A stretch of DNA of 64,000 bases, from assembly GCA_028284765.1 (NCBI GenBank), contig JANQRA010000018.1:124001-188000 (forward strand). Reading direction: 5' to 3'. Of the stretch, positions 34,459 through 43,277 are shown piece after piece. Numbering within the stretch: the stretch's first letter is position 1; each line of letters opens with the position of its first letter. The DNA is from Acidimicrobiia bacterium. Its GTDB lineage: Bacteria; Actinomycetota; Acidimicrobiia; Spongiisociales; ZC4RG35. Both the position numbers and the translations under genes were made by a program. The notes beneath the pieces are model-generated. The model did not search any database and had not been told where the DNA came from. It saw nothing but the letters and a program-made list of their open reading frames with translations.

Positions 34459-34902
34459 CGCTGCCCGATAGCCACCAAAGTCGCGGGCTTCGCCGATGCC
34501 GCCCGACGCAACAACATCGGTGATGACGCCATCCTCATCGAGGAAAAAGGTGACGCGCTCGGCGTAGCCGAAGGCATCGTTGAATGCTTCATAGGACCTG
34601 GCAACCTCACCGTGTGGCCAGAAGTCGGACAGCAAGTCGAAGGTGAAGCCCTGCTGTTGGGCCCAATGAGCGTTGGTGTGGAGCGTGTTGCAGGTGATGA
34701 CTACCACCCGGGCCTGGACTTCGTTGAAAACGGATGCTTCGTCCCTGATCTGACACAGCTCGCCCTCGCAAGTGCCGGTGAAGGCGAAAGGAATGAAGAC
34801 GACGACCGACCGGCCACCCTTTAGGTCGTCGAGGCTGACTTTTTCACGGCGCTGGTTCAGCAGAGTGAAGTCCGGTGCCAGGGTTCCAACGGCGAGGGTC
34901 AT
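34447..34902 (-). CDS. Peroxiredoxin, AhpE/Bcp type
   Basis: A 151 aa thiol peroxidase. The active site PFAFTGTCEGELC gives P38-x3-T-x2-C45 with Cys45 peroxidatic; Cys50 five residues on could be a resolving Cys of the Bcp type. LAPDFTLLNQRREKVSLDDLKGG is the family N-terminus and GYAERVTFFLDEDGVI the thioredoxin-like end. ATG 34902 is preferred to the frame start 34920, which would overlap the upstream gene. It lies 4 nt downstream of the DUF2342-like gene, third in a minus-strand operon with htrA. Confidence 0.92.
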   Translation of the reverse strand: MTLAVGTLAPDFTLLNQRREKVSLDDLKGGRSVVVFIPFAFTGTCEGELCQIRDEASVFNEVQARVVVITCNTLHTNAHWAQQQGFTFDLLSDFWPHGEVARSYEAFNDAFGYAERVTFFLDEDGVITDVVASGGIGEARDFGGYRAALSK

Positions 34903-34906
34903 TTGG

Positions 34907-35965
34907 CTATGACCATCCATCCAGAAGCACGCGTGCTGCCCAGGCGGTTGGGTCTCGTAGCTCGGCTGCAGACGGCATTCGCGAGGGGTCGGCCCAGAGA
35001 GTGGCTAGAGCGTCATCTCCATATCGAACCTCCACCTCCTGGTTGAAGGCGTCGCCAGCCTGCGTGGCGTCTGGTGGCACCGGGCCGATCCCGATTGCAG
35101 CAGGCTCAGCAGATTCGGTCCGCACGATGTCCCGCCGGTTGGATATGGCGTCGAAGTTCGGGGCAATCTCACTGACGGCTCTGCGGGCCAGCAGTCGAGC
35201 GCAGCCGGTCAGGGCGCCAAGAAAGGCCTCGAGTTCGGCTCTCGGAGCTTCTGCCTCTTCGCCTCCGATGAGCGACTCCAGGCCCCCGGCTTCCTCGATG
35301 GCGGATTCGATGGAGGCCGGGTCGGTCCCGCCCATCATCAAACCGCTCAGTTTCGTCGGATCGATCTTGGCCGCTTCCGCGTAGTTGCCGACGAGCCCGG
35401 CTAGATGGTCTTCGACCCATGGAATCGCACAGACTGCCCGAAAGGCCACCTCGTTGGCGACGACCCATAGCCTGACTTCCCGGTCGTCTACATCCAAGGT
35501 CTGCAACGTGGAGATGTTCGGAACGATGATGCTGAGAGGGCCGGCATGGTCGGGAGGTAGACCGGCGTCGAACCCGGCGACAACCCAAGCCGAAAGGCCT
35601 CCCACCAAGGATCCAGCCTGAAGCCCGATCATTGCTGGAGCGAGTTGGCCGAGCATTGGGTTGCCGGCATCCATCGAACCGGCGAATGGCTCGACTAGCG
35701 ATCCATACGATTCGAGGTTCTTCTCCACCCAGGTTCTGGCATCGAGTGGCAGAACGTCAACGGCTGACTTCACCGGGAATGGAGCAACCTCGGCGAGGCG
35801 GTATTCGGCGAGGCGTGTCAGCTCACGGAACTCCTCGGCCGCCCATGGCTCGATGGGCTGGCGCTCGCCAGAAAGGTGTCGTGCCACCTCTGCGGCGAGT
35901 TTCCAGTTGACAGGCCCCGGTTGGTTGAACAACTCGAATAGTTTCGAAAAGAGGTCGTCGCTCAT
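34907..35965 (-). CDS. DUF2342/zinc-metalloprotease family protein, active site lost
   Basis: A 352 aa cytoplasmic protein that follows the actinobacterial zinc-dependent metalloprotease family associated with F420 genomes: DLFSKLFELFNQPGPVNWKLAAEVARHLSG, VLPLDARTWVEKNLES, PMLGQLAPAMIGLQAGSLVGGLS and VWVEDHLAGLV-like segments are in order. At the place of the family HExxH helix it reads WVVANEVAFRAVCAIPW: Asn171 and Phe175 replace both zinc His. It is therefore probably non-catalytic. It overlaps htrA by 4 nt. Confidence 0.8.
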   Translation of the reverse strand: MSDDLFSKLFELFNQPGPVNWKLAAEVARHLSGERQPIEPWAAEEFRELTRLAEYRLAEVAPFPVKSAVDVLPLDARTWVEKNLESYGSLVEPFAGSMDAGNPMLGQLAPAMIGLQAGSLVGGLSAWVVAGFDAGLPPDHAGPLSIIVPNISTLQTLDVDDREVRLWVVANEVAFRAVCAIPWVEDHLAGLVGNYAEAAKIDPTKLSGLMMGGTDPASIESAIEEAGGLESLIGGEEAEAPRAELEAFLGALTGCARLLARRAVSEIAPNFDAISNRRDIVRTESAEPAAIGIGPVPPDATQAGDAFNQEVEVRYGDDALATLWADPSRMPSAAELRDPTAWAARVLLDGWS

Positions 35966-37101
35966 GGATTCAGTAGTCCCATCGTCACTTGGAGAGTGGT
36001 CTCAGCATCAGAATCGCCCCTAAGGATACGGACGTTGGCGACATCTCCCTCTCTCATGCGTCTCAGTCGCCCAAGCAGCCCGTCGAGGGTCTGCAACTCC
36101 GTGCCGTCGATCTCGATGATCACGTCGTTGATCTGCCCACCGGCAAGCTCGTACGGGGAACCACTGGTGACATCACTCACCAACACCCCGACCGGGAACT
36201 GGGCCCCTCCTTCTTCAGCCCACGCGGTACCACCACGAATGCCTAGCAACGCGTGCCTGACCGTCCCCGTCTCGATGAGATCGTTTGCCACCCCGATGAC
36301 GATGTCGACGGGCACCGCAAAGCCGAGGCCCTCGGGACCGACCGCGGATACCGCGATCGCCGTTGTGATCCCTATCAGTCGTCCCTCGGCGTCGACCAAA
36401 GCTCCTCCGCTGGACCCCGGAGCTATGGGCGCATCGGTCTGAACCAACCCATACAGCGGTTCCCCACCCTGGACGTCCAACCTTCGGTCAATCGCGCTGA
36501 CGATGCCTGCGCTCACCGTCGGGCCCCCTTCGAGCCCCAGCGGGTTGCCTACGGCGATCGCTGGCGCACCGATCCGAATCGCATCAACCGAACCAATGCC
36601 GATGGAGTTCATGTCCACCCGATCTACAAGCAGGACTGCGATATCGGTTGTTGGATCGGTGCCGACTACTTCAGCTGGGAACCGGCCTCCGTCGGCGAAT
36701 ACGACGAACACCTCGTCAGCTGAGTCGACGACGTGATGGTTGGTAACGATGTAGCCATCAGAACCCAGGACGACACCGCTTCCGCTCCCGCCCGCCAGGA
36801 ATGAGCTGACCTCCACGGCAACTGTGGATGGGATTACTCGGTCGGCAACGTCGGCTGCCGACACGACATCTCCGAATGTCGGTGAAGGGCTCACCGGAGG
36901 AACCGTGAGCGTTGGGGCGGGTGGAATAGTCGGTGGGGTCGGCTCCTCGAACACGCCGACCGCGCCCAAGAGGGCAAAGGTCAACCCGGTGCCCAGGAGC
37001 ACGCCGCCAATGATGCCCATGGCGATCGCCCACGGGTCTCTAGGCCTTTCGACAGCCTGGTCTTGTTGCGGCTGAACATCCCAGGACGGCAGATTTGTCA
37101 T
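35962..37101 (-). CDS. htrA: HtrA/DegP-like trypsin family protease with PDZ domain
   Basis: A 379 aa membrane-anchored serine protease. One helix at about residues 25-50, a Pro-rich linker to 75, then a trypsin fold with His123 (VTNHHVV), Asp153 (DPTTDIAVL) and Ser231 (APGSSGGAL), and a C-terminal PDZ domain (residues 290-375, GSPYELAGGQINDVIIEIDG). It degrades or refolds damaged envelope proteins. Proximity to the SigE-like module (1.5 kb, opposite strand) matches the mycobacterial sigE-rseA-htrA arrangement. Divergent from moaE with 14 nt between starts. Confidence 0.94.
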   Translation of the reverse strand: MTNLPSWDVQPQQDQAVERPRDPWAIAMGIIGGVLLGTGLTFALLGAVGVFEEPTPPTIPPAPTLTVPPVSPSPTFGDVVSAADVADRVIPSTVAVEVSSFLAGGSGSGVVLGSDGYIVTNHHVVDSADEVFVVFADGGRFPAEVVGTDPTTDIAVLLVDRVDMNSIGIGSVDAIRIGAPAIAVGNPLGLEGGPTVSAGIVSAIDRRLDVQGGEPLYGLVQTDAPIAPGSSGGALVDAEGRLIGITTAIAVSAVGPEGLGFAVPVDIVIGVANDLIETGTVRHALLGIRGGTAWAEEGGAQFPVGVLVSDVTSGSPYELAGGQINDVIIEIDGTELQTLDGLLGRLRRMREGDVANVRILRGDSDAETTLQVTMGLLNP

Positions 37102-37115
37102 ACTCTCTCGATTCT

Positions 37116-37550
37116 ATGGAGAGCACCCAGCAATCGATCGAGGTAAGGGTCAGTGACGACCCAATCGATCCCGGATCCTTGGTCGACCGGGTGTCGAGAC
37201 CTGATGCCGGAGCGACGGTTCTGTTTCTCGGCACGGTTCGCGATCACTCTGAAGGCAAGACCGGTGTCACTCACCTGGACTACGAGGTCTACCAGGAAGA
37301 AGTCGAGAACCGCATCGCCTCGTTGATCGATGACGCCGCTGAGAAGTGGCCGATCCTCAGCGCTGTGGTGGAGCATCGGTCCGGGCGCGTAGAGCTCCAA
37401 GAGGTTTCCGTTGCCGTGGCGGTGTCCTGCGCACACCGCTCTGATTCTTTTGCTGCCGCCAAGTACTTGATCGACGAACTGAAGAGAAGTGCGCCCATCT
37501 GGAAGAAGGAATTTTGGCCAGGCGGCTCAGAGTGGAGCCAAGGAAGCTGA
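37116..37550 (+). CDS. moaE: Molybdopterin synthase catalytic subunit MoaE
   Basis: MoaE with MoaD inserts the dithiolene sulfurs into precursor Z during molybdenum cofactor synthesis. The 144 aa protein has VLFLGTVRDHSEGKTGVTHLDYEVY, HRSGRVELQEVSVAVAVSCAHR and LKRSAPIWKKEFWPGGSEW with the catalytic Lys pair. ATG 37116 is chosen because the upstream codons lie over the htrA start. No other moa gene is in the window, so it is isolated from its pathway. Confidence 0.95.
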   Translation: MESTQQSIEVRVSDDPIDPGSLVDRVSRPDAGATVLFLGTVRDHSEGKTGVTHLDYEVYQEEVENRIASLIDDAAEKWPILSAVVEHRSGRVELQEVSVAVAVSCAHRSDSFAAAKYLIDELKRSAPIWKKEFWPGGSEWSQGS

Positions 37551-37625
37551 GCCAAAAAGGGCAGCTTTCGCCGCGCGAACGTCGGTCGTTCTCTAGTCTC
37601 CGCGTTCTGTGAGGAAGGACAACCG

Positions 37626-39503
37626 ATGACGACTGTTGTCGAGCGCCCAGAGGCGCCAGGGGCGGCAACCGGCTATCCGACGATCGCATCCCTGATCAGG
37701 GATAGGGCGGGAGTCAAGCCGGACGTTGTTGCCATGCGTGAGAAAGACTTCGGCATCTGGCAGGAGATCACCTGGGGTGAGTTGTGGGACACAATCCTCA
37801 ACGCGGCCCATGGACTCCTGGCACTGGGGGTTGAAAAGGGTGATCGGATCTCGATCCACTCCGAGGACAGACCTGAATGGGTGATTCTTGATGTCGCCAC
37901 GGTCGCGGTCCGTGGGATATCGGTTGGCCTCTATCCGACGAATCCGGCGGCCGAGGTCGAGTACCTCTTGTCAGACTCCGGTTCGGTTGTTCATCTCGCC
38001 GAGGATCAAGAGCAGGCGGACAAGGTGATGGAAGTCGTCGACTCACTCACCGCCCTCAAGAAGGTCATCCATGTGGAGCCTCGTGGGTTCCGACGCTGGC
38101 GCGACGATGAGCGCTTCCTCTTCTGGGACGAGTTCATCGAGTTGGGTAAGGAGCACAGGGCTGCCAACCCCGGCGCTGTGGACAAGATCATGTCTGAAGC
38201 GACGGAGGAAGACGTGATGACCTTGGTGTACACCTCGGGAACCACAGGTCCTCCTAAGGGGGCGATGCTCACCAACTCCAATGTCTCGTTCTGTCTCGAC
38301 ATTCTGGTGAACGATCCGAAGCGGGTCGGTGGCGACAAGCCGGTCAGCGAGGATGACATCATCCTGACTTATCTCCCGCTGTGTCACGTGGCCGAGCGGA
38401 TTTTCTCGACATGGACTCTGGCGGCCGCCGGGCCGACCCTCAATTTCGCCGAATCGATTGACACGGTTCAGTTGAACCTTCGGGAGATCCAGCCGACCAT
38501 CTTCTTTGCCGTTCCCCGGATTTGGGAGCGGATCCACGCCGGCGTCCTGATAAGGCTCAGCGACGCGACCTTCTTCAAGAAGATGCTGGCCAAACCTTCA
38601 ATGGCCGCTGCTCAGTTCATAGGACGAGAGCGTGTGAAGAACGGCGGCAACTTCACGGTGGCGTCACGGTTGCTCTACCTCATCTTCAACGTACTGTTCT
38701 TCCGCAGTCTCAAAGAGCGGATCGGACTACGTCGTTGTCGATACGCCGCCTCAGGTGCGGCGCCGATCGCACCAGAGGTGCTCGAGTTCTTCCTGGGTCT
38801 CGGAGTATCGGTGTACGAGCTCTACGGAATGACCGAGAACGTGGCGGTAGCGACGACCAACTATCCAGGTCGGGCAAAACTCGGCACGGTCGGCGAGCCT
38901 TACATCGAGGGTTCGTTGCGAATTGACGAAGACACCGGCGAGATCCAGACGAAACACGGCGGCGTATTCAAGGGCTATTGGAACAAGCCGGAGAGAACGG
39001 CTGAGACGTTCACAGACGACGGATGGCTCAAGACCGGGGATGTCGGAGAGTGGGTCGATGGGACGCACGTGAAGATCGTCGATCGGATGAAGGACATCAT
39101 CATCACGAGCGGCGGCAAGAACATCTCACCTTCGGAGATAGAGAACAGTCTCAAGACCTCTCCTTTCATCAAGGAAGCGATGGTGATCGGAGACGGTCGC
39201 AAGTTCTTGTCGGCGTTGATCGCAATCGAATTCGACACCGTCGGAGACTGGGCCACGCGCAAAGGGATCCCCTACACGACATACCGCGATCTCTCGGAGA
39301 AGCCGCAAGTGATCGAGTTGGTGCAGAAGGAAGTCAACAAGACCAACGAGCGTTTCGCCAGGGTCGAGAACGTCCGCAAGTTCGCGATGATCCCCAAGGA
39401 GTTGGACCACGAGGACGGCGAATTGACGGCGACCCAGAAGCTGAAGCGTTCGGCCATGTCTGACCTGTTTGGTGACCTGATCGAAGACATGTATCGGTCG
39501 TGA
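37626..39503 (+). CDS. fadD: Long-chain acyl-CoA synthetase (AMP-forming), FadD15-like
   Basis: A 625 aa adenylate-forming ligase that activates a carboxylic acid to its CoA thioester. P-loop LVYTSGTTGPPKGAMLT, A5 motif VYELYGMTENVAVAT, A7 DGWLKTGDVGEW and A8 VDRMKDIIITSGGKNISPSEIEN are present, and the C-terminal GELTATQKLKR supplies the A10 Lys region. It is first of a long operon: its stop overlaps livH (GTGA), followed by a full LIV transporter. An AAGGAAGGAC-like site precedes ATG 37626. Confidence 0.93.
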   Translation: MTTVVERPEAPGAATGYPTIASLIRDRAGVKPDVVAMREKDFGIWQEITWGELWDTILNAAHGLLALGVEKGDRISIHSEDRPEWVILDVATVAVRGISVGLYPTNPAAEVEYLLSDSGSVVHLAEDQEQADKVMEVVDSLTALKKVIHVEPRGFRRWRDDERFLFWDEFIELGKEHRAANPGAVDKIMSEATEEDVMTLVYTSGTTGPPKGAMLTNSNVSFCLDILVNDPKRVGGDKPVSEDDIILTYLPLCHVAERIFSTWTLAAAGPTLNFAESIDTVQLNLREIQPTIFFAVPRIWERIHAGVLIRLSDATFFKKMLAKPSMAAAQFIGRERVKNGGNFTVASRLLYLIFNVLFFRSLKERIGLRRCRYAASGAAPIAPEVLEFFLGLGVSVYELYGMTENVAVATTNYPGRAKLGTVGEPYIEGSLRIDEDTGEIQTKHGGVFKGYWNKPERTAETFTDDGWLKTGDVGEWVDGTHVKIVDRMKDIIITSGGKNISPSEIENSLKTSPFIKEAMVIGDGRKFLSALIAIEFDTVGDWATRKGIPYTTYRDLSEKPQVIELVQKEVNKTNERFARVENVRKFAMIPKELDHEDGELTATQKLKRSAMSDLFGDLIEDMYRS

Positions 39504-40486
39504 CTCCAGACCTACTCGTCGTGATCGCCCAGGAAGCTTCGACGCCGTCGAAGTTCGCCCAGATGGTGGTCGACGGGGTCAACCTCGGCGGAATCTACGC
39601 GCTGCTGGCGGTGGGGTTTGTGATCATTTTCCGAGCCACCCAGGTGCTCAACTTCGCCCACGGTGCGCTGGCCGCGCTTGGCGCTTTCTTGGTCGCCTCG
39701 TTTGCAACGGTTCTCGACATACCGGGCCGATGGATCCCCAATGCCCCAGCGTGGGTCTCCTGGACCGGAGCTGTGTTCCTGGCGCTCATTGCCGCAGCCC
39801 TTATCGGGATGGCACTGGAACGTGTCTTCCTGAGACCAATGGTCGGCGAGGAGCTCTTTGCCGTCGCCATTGTGACGTTGGGAATGGACATCGTTGTCCG
39901 CAACATCACCAACGACTGGATTGGCCCACAGCCGCGTCCGCTGGGTGACCCATTCGGTATATCGGTCTTCGACCTGGGCTGGGTACGGATCCCGTACACA
40001 GTGGTTACGCAGACGGTTGTCGCCCTGCTGGCCGTTGCGCTAATCGCCTATTTCTTCAGATCGCGCATGGGTGTAGCCATGAGGGCGACTGCCTTTGATC
40101 AAGAGGCGGCCAGAGCCCAGGGGATAAGCGTCGGCCGCGTCTTCTCAACATCGTGGGCCATCGGTGCCGTGTTGGCAGCTCTGGCCGGAATCTTCATCTC
40201 GTTGTTCCCACGACGGTCTACCGGCGTAGATCCGACGACAGCGTTCTTTGCGTTCAGGGCGTTCCCAGCGATCATCATCGGCGGGCTCGATTCAGTTGTG
40301 GGCGCCCTCGTCGGCGGGCTGATCGTTGGATTCGCAGAAGCAGGGGCTAGTTCCTACCTGGTGGGTGAGAACTGGGAGTTCCTCGGCACAGGGTTCGCCG
40401 GAATCGTGCCCTATCTGCTGATGATGGTGGTGCTGATAATCCGGCCCTATGGCTTGTTTGGGACTGAGGAGATAAGGCGCGTATGA
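39500..40486 (+). CDS. livH: LIV-type permease LivH (system 2)
   Basis: A 328 aa inner-membrane permease with VDGVNLGGIYALLAVGFVIIFRATQVLNFAHGALAALGAFL, the LivH hallmark, RAQGISVGRVF, and GGLDSVVGALVGGLIVG. It begins with GTG 39500 inside the fadD stop codon. About eight helices. With LivM, LivF and LivG downstream it completes a transporter. The ligase upstream suggests the imported molecule is an acid activated on entry. Confidence 0.93.
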   Translation: MTPDLLVVIAQEASTPSKFAQMVVDGVNLGGIYALLAVGFVIIFRATQVLNFAHGALAALGAFLVASFATVLDIPGRWIPNAPAWVSWTGAVFLALIAAALIGMALERVFLRPMVGEELFAVAIVTLGMDIVVRNITNDWIGPQPRPLGDPFGISVFDLGWVRIPYTVVTQTVVALLAVALIAYFFRSRMGVAMRATAFDQEAARAQGISVGRVFSTSWAIGAVLAALAGIFISLFPRRSTGVDPTTAFFAFRAFPAIIIGGLDSVVGALVGGLIVGFAEAGASSYLVGENWEFLGTGFAGIVPYLLMMVVLIIRPYGLFGTEEIRRV

Positions 40487-40551
40487 CGTCGCATGATGCT
40501 CGCGTCGCAATGCTCTCCGGCCTCGATGTGCCGAGTGGAGGGAGCCGATGA
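40483..40551 (+). CDS. Possible 22-residue coupling ORF between livH and livM
   Basis: An ATG at 40483 overlaps the livH stop (ATGA), and the frame ends in TGA at 40551, which overlaps the livM ATG (ATGA). The peptide MTSHDARVAMLSGLDVPSGG and two more residues has no family. The frame could carry ribosomes across the 61-nt gap and couple livM translation. It is short and may be chance; note GGAGGGAG just before its stop would also serve livM directly. Confidence 0.35.
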   Translation: MTSHDARVAMLSGLDVPSGGSR

Positions 40552-41783
40552 GAGGCCGCCCGATGCTCTATACCCGATACGAGTCGGATCAGGCCCTGCT
40601 CAACACCGGGACCAAGAAAGTGATGATGGGCTTGTTCATCGTCCTCTTGGTCCTTATCCCGTTTGGGGTTGTTCCTGGGCTGACCTTCTTGTCGCAACCG
40701 GACTGGATGAGGCTCCTCAGCACTGTTTGCATTTTTGCCGTTGGCGCCCTCGGGCTGAATATCCTCACCGGACTTGCCGGGCAGGTGTCACTCGGGCACG
40801 CCTTCTTCATGGGCCTCGGGGCATACACAGCTGCGTGGTTTGGCGTCGAACCCGGACCACTTTCGGGACTTGGGCTCCCGATGTGGGTCTGGCTCCCACT
40901 GGCAGGTCTGGTCCCCGCCATCGTCGGAGTCCTGATCGGCCCCGTCGCCGTACGGGTGCGGGGTCTCTATCTCGCTTTTGTGACGCTCGGCCTGGTCTTC
41001 ATTGGTGAATACATCTTCCGAAACTGGGTCTACGCCACGGGTGGCCCAGACTCCGGAAGGACCTTCCCGTCGCTCGAGTGGAAGATCTGGAAGGAGGAGA
41101 CGCCCCTCGTCGACTTCCAGAGTGATGGCGTCTGGTTCGGTGTAGAGATAATCGAGGAGGCCAAGACGTACTTCTTGATGCTCCTACTGCTGGTGATATT
41201 CGTGCTTCTGGCGAAGAACATCCAGCGGACGAGAGTCGGGAGGGCCTTCCAGTCGATTCGCGATCGCGATATCGCCGCTGAAATCATGGGTGTCAACGAG
41301 GTTCAGTACAAGCTTGTCGCCTTCGGGCTGTCTTCTTTCTATGCAGGAATCGCAGGTGCCTTGTTAGCCACGTTCATCGGACGCACCATCCCGGAGCGGT
41401 GGAATCTGTTTTTGTCGGTCCAATTCATCGCCATCATCCTCATTGGCGGCGCTGGTGTGGTCAGCGGTGTGATTCTCGGATCCGTCTTTGTCACCGTGTT
41501 GCCCCGGCTGGTTCAGGACTTCTCGTCCTGGCTCGCCGATTACGTGAGTGAGGGCGAAGGTGCCTTCGTTTGGCTTGCCGACCTATTCATTTCGACTGGG
41601 TCAGGCGATTTCGGGCTGGTCAATACGCTGCCGGGGGTCGGCCCCGGATTATCTGTGTTCCAGTTCAACCAAGTCCTATACGGTCTATTGATAATCCTGT
41701 TCCTGATATTTGAACCGCTCGGTTTGTACGGGATATGGCTCCGAATACGCAATTATTGGAAGGGTTGGCCGTTCACATATTGA
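40548..41783 (+). CDS. livM: LIV-type permease LivM (system 2)
   Basis: A 411 aa permease with normal core: GLNILTGLAGQVSLGHAFFMGLGAYTAAW, VRVRGLYLAFVTLGLVFIGEYIFRN, RDRDIAAEIMGVNEVQYKLVAF and GGAGVVSGVILGS. A central insertion (YATGGPDSGRTFPSLEWK to FQSDGVWFGVEI, about residues 163-200) would face outside. The C-terminus FEPLGLYGIWLRIRNYWKGWPF is typical. ATG 40548 follows GGAGGGAG. It is unlike system-1 LivM, which has a long N-terminal extension. Confidence 0.93.
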   Translation: MRGRPMLYTRYESDQALLNTGTKKVMMGLFIVLLVLIPFGVVPGLTFLSQPDWMRLLSTVCIFAVGALGLNILTGLAGQVSLGHAFFMGLGAYTAAWFGVEPGPLSGLGLPMWVWLPLAGLVPAIVGVLIGPVAVRVRGLYLAFVTLGLVFIGEYIFRNWVYATGGPDSGRTFPSLEWKIWKEETPLVDFQSDGVWFGVEIIEEAKTYFLMLLLLVIFVLLAKNIQRTRVGRAFQSIRDRDIAAEIMGVNEVQYKLVAFGLSSFYAGIAGALLATFIGRTIPERWNLFLSVQFIAIILIGGAGVVSGVILGSVFVTVLPRLVQDFSSWLADYVSEGEGAFVWLADLFISTGSGDFGLVNTLPGVGPGLSVFQFNQVLYGLLIILFLIFEPLGLYGIWLRIRNYWKGWPFTY

Positions 41784-41796
41784 GCGGTCCGACATT

Positions 41797-41816
41797 GGAC
41801 CGGGTAACTCCGGTCC
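41797..41816 (+). promoter_or_regulatory. Hairpin in leader of the binding-protein gene
   Basis: A perfect 7-bp stem GGACCGG/CCGGTCC with a GTAACT loop, 13 nt after livM and 10 nt before the GAGGAGGAAGG site of the next gene. There is no T run, so stabilisation or processing of the binding-protein mRNA is more likely than termination. Confidence 0.45.
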
Positions 41817-41839
41817 ATTAACGAGGAGGAAGGAAACAA

Positions 41840-43237
41840 ATGAAGATCAAGTCCAGGTGGCTAGCGATCTTCCTGACGCTCGGTCTCGTACTCGCCGCTT
41901 GTAGCCCAAGTGGCGGTGACGACACAACTACGACCGCAGCCGATGGAGGAGAAGCGACCACCACAACCTCCGGTGACGGTGGCGATGCAACCACCACCAC
42001 CGAAGGCGAGATGATGGACGATCCTGCAGTCGACGTTGGCGTCGACCTCGAGGCCGGCACCATCACCGTTGGACTTCTCTCTGACCTCACGGGACCATTC
42101 GGTCCGCTTGTCGCACCGTTCGTGACGGCGCACGAGGTCTACTGGGAAGAGGTCAACGAGAACGGCGGAATCAACGGCCTTCAAGTTGAGCTTGAAGTTC
42201 GTGACACAGGGTATGTGGTCGACAACCACGTTCAGCTCTACGAGGAGCTGAAGGATCAGGTTGTCATGTTCGGTCATTCGACCGGCTCGCCGCACACCGT
42301 GGCGATCTCACCGCAGCTCGCAGAGGACGGAATCCTCGCCATCCCGCTTACGTGGTACTCGGGTTGGACCGACCCGGCACTCTCGAGCAACGTGATGCAC
42401 CACGGCAACCCGTACTGCATCGAGTCGATGAACCTCATCAGCTGGATAACCGAGCAAATGCCGGATATCTCGACCGTGGCGATCGCCTCGTTCGCAGGTG
42501 ACTACGGACAGGACTCGGCTGCTGGCGCCAAGCTCGCTGCCGAAGCTCTGGGTCTCGAAGTCGTCTATGACGCAGAGGGTCTCGTGAACGCTGCTGATGA
42601 AGCATCGCTCACCGAAGTTGCCAACGGCATCGTTGCCGCAGCACCGGACCTCGTCTGGCTCACGGCCAACGGCACCGCTCTCGGCGCCATCTTCGGACAG
42701 GCACTGGCTGCTGGCTTTGACAGCGCCGTGTGGTCCGGGGCCGCTCCGACGTTCAGCCCAGCGCTGATCGCTCCGGATGCGCCGCTCAAGGATCCGATTG
42801 CTGCTTCCTGGTACAGCGGTTCGTACTACGAGCCCTGGTCAGGAACCTCAGCCGGCACCGAAGCTGCGAAGGCCAGCCTGCTGGAGCGTCGCCCCGACAC
42901 GACACCACTTGACTTCTACATGGGTGGTTTCGTTGAGGCGCAGATGACACATGCCGCCCTTCAGGCCGCATACGACGCTGGTGACCTGACCCAAGCTGGA
43001 GTTCTCGCTGCCGGTAAGGCGATCGAGAACCTCGACTTCGACGGTCTTGCACCGCCGGAGACATACGTCGGTGATGCCAACACGCAATTGCAGCGTGTGA
43101 TTCACATCATCCAGCCCGATCCGGAAGGTCTTGCTACTGGAATGTCGGGTGGCACCCAGATCGTGGAGGCGAACTACACGGCACAGATTGCCGCTGACTT
43201 CGACTTCCAGTCTGCGTGTTACACGCTGGGCTCATAG
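41840..43237 (+). CDS. LIV-type substrate-binding lipoprotein (system 2)
   Basis: A 465 aa lipoprotein with signal peptide and lipobox LVLAAC (Cys about 21), then a Thr-rich linker with repeated TTTT (residues 28-55), and a type I periplasmic-binding fold (ITVGLLSDLTGPFGPLVAPFVTAHEVYWEEVNENGGING, VVMFGHSTGSPHTVAISPQL, TVAIASFAGDYGQDSAAGAKLA). The pocket residues differ from system 1 (which has AAAAASPLL), so a different ligand is likely; HSTGSPHT suggests a polar or carboxylate ligand, but this is inference. SD GAGGAGGAAGG is strong. Confidence 0.92.
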   Translation: MKIKSRWLAIFLTLGLVLAACSPSGGDDTTTTAADGGEATTTTSGDGGDATTTTEGEMMDDPAVDVGVDLEAGTITVGLLSDLTGPFGPLVAPFVTAHEVYWEEVNENGGINGLQVELEVRDTGYVVDNHVQLYEELKDQVVMFGHSTGSPHTVAISPQLAEDGILAIPLTWYSGWTDPALSSNVMHHGNPYCIESMNLISWITEQMPDISTVAIASFAGDYGQDSAAGAKLAAEALGLEVVYDAEGLVNAADEASLTEVANGIVAAAPDLVWLTANGTALGAIFGQALAAGFDSAVWSGAAPTFSPALIAPDAPLKDPIAASWYSGSYYEPWSGTSAGTEAAKASLLERRPDTTPLDFYMGGFVEAQMTHAALQAAYDAGDLTQAGVLAAGKAIENLDFDGLAPPETYVGDANTQLQRVIHIIQPDPEGLATGMSGGTQIVEANYTAQIAADFDFQSACYTLGS

Positions 43238-43250
43238 CTAGTTAGAACGA

Positions 43251-43277
43251 GTGGGGTAGGTCTCCGACCTGCCCCAC
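43251..43277 (+). terminator. Stable hairpin after binding-protein gene (system 2)
   Basis: A 12-bp stem GTGGGGTAGGTC/GACCTGCCCCAC (one G-T pair) with a TCC loop, 13 nt after the stop. The bases after it are ACCGTTCTG, weakly U-rich. A second hairpin (GATTG..CTGCTC/AGCAG..CAATC, 43293-43321) precedes livF. Together they probably give a partial terminator or 3' stabiliser, as at the system-1 binding-protein gene. Confidence 0.6.
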
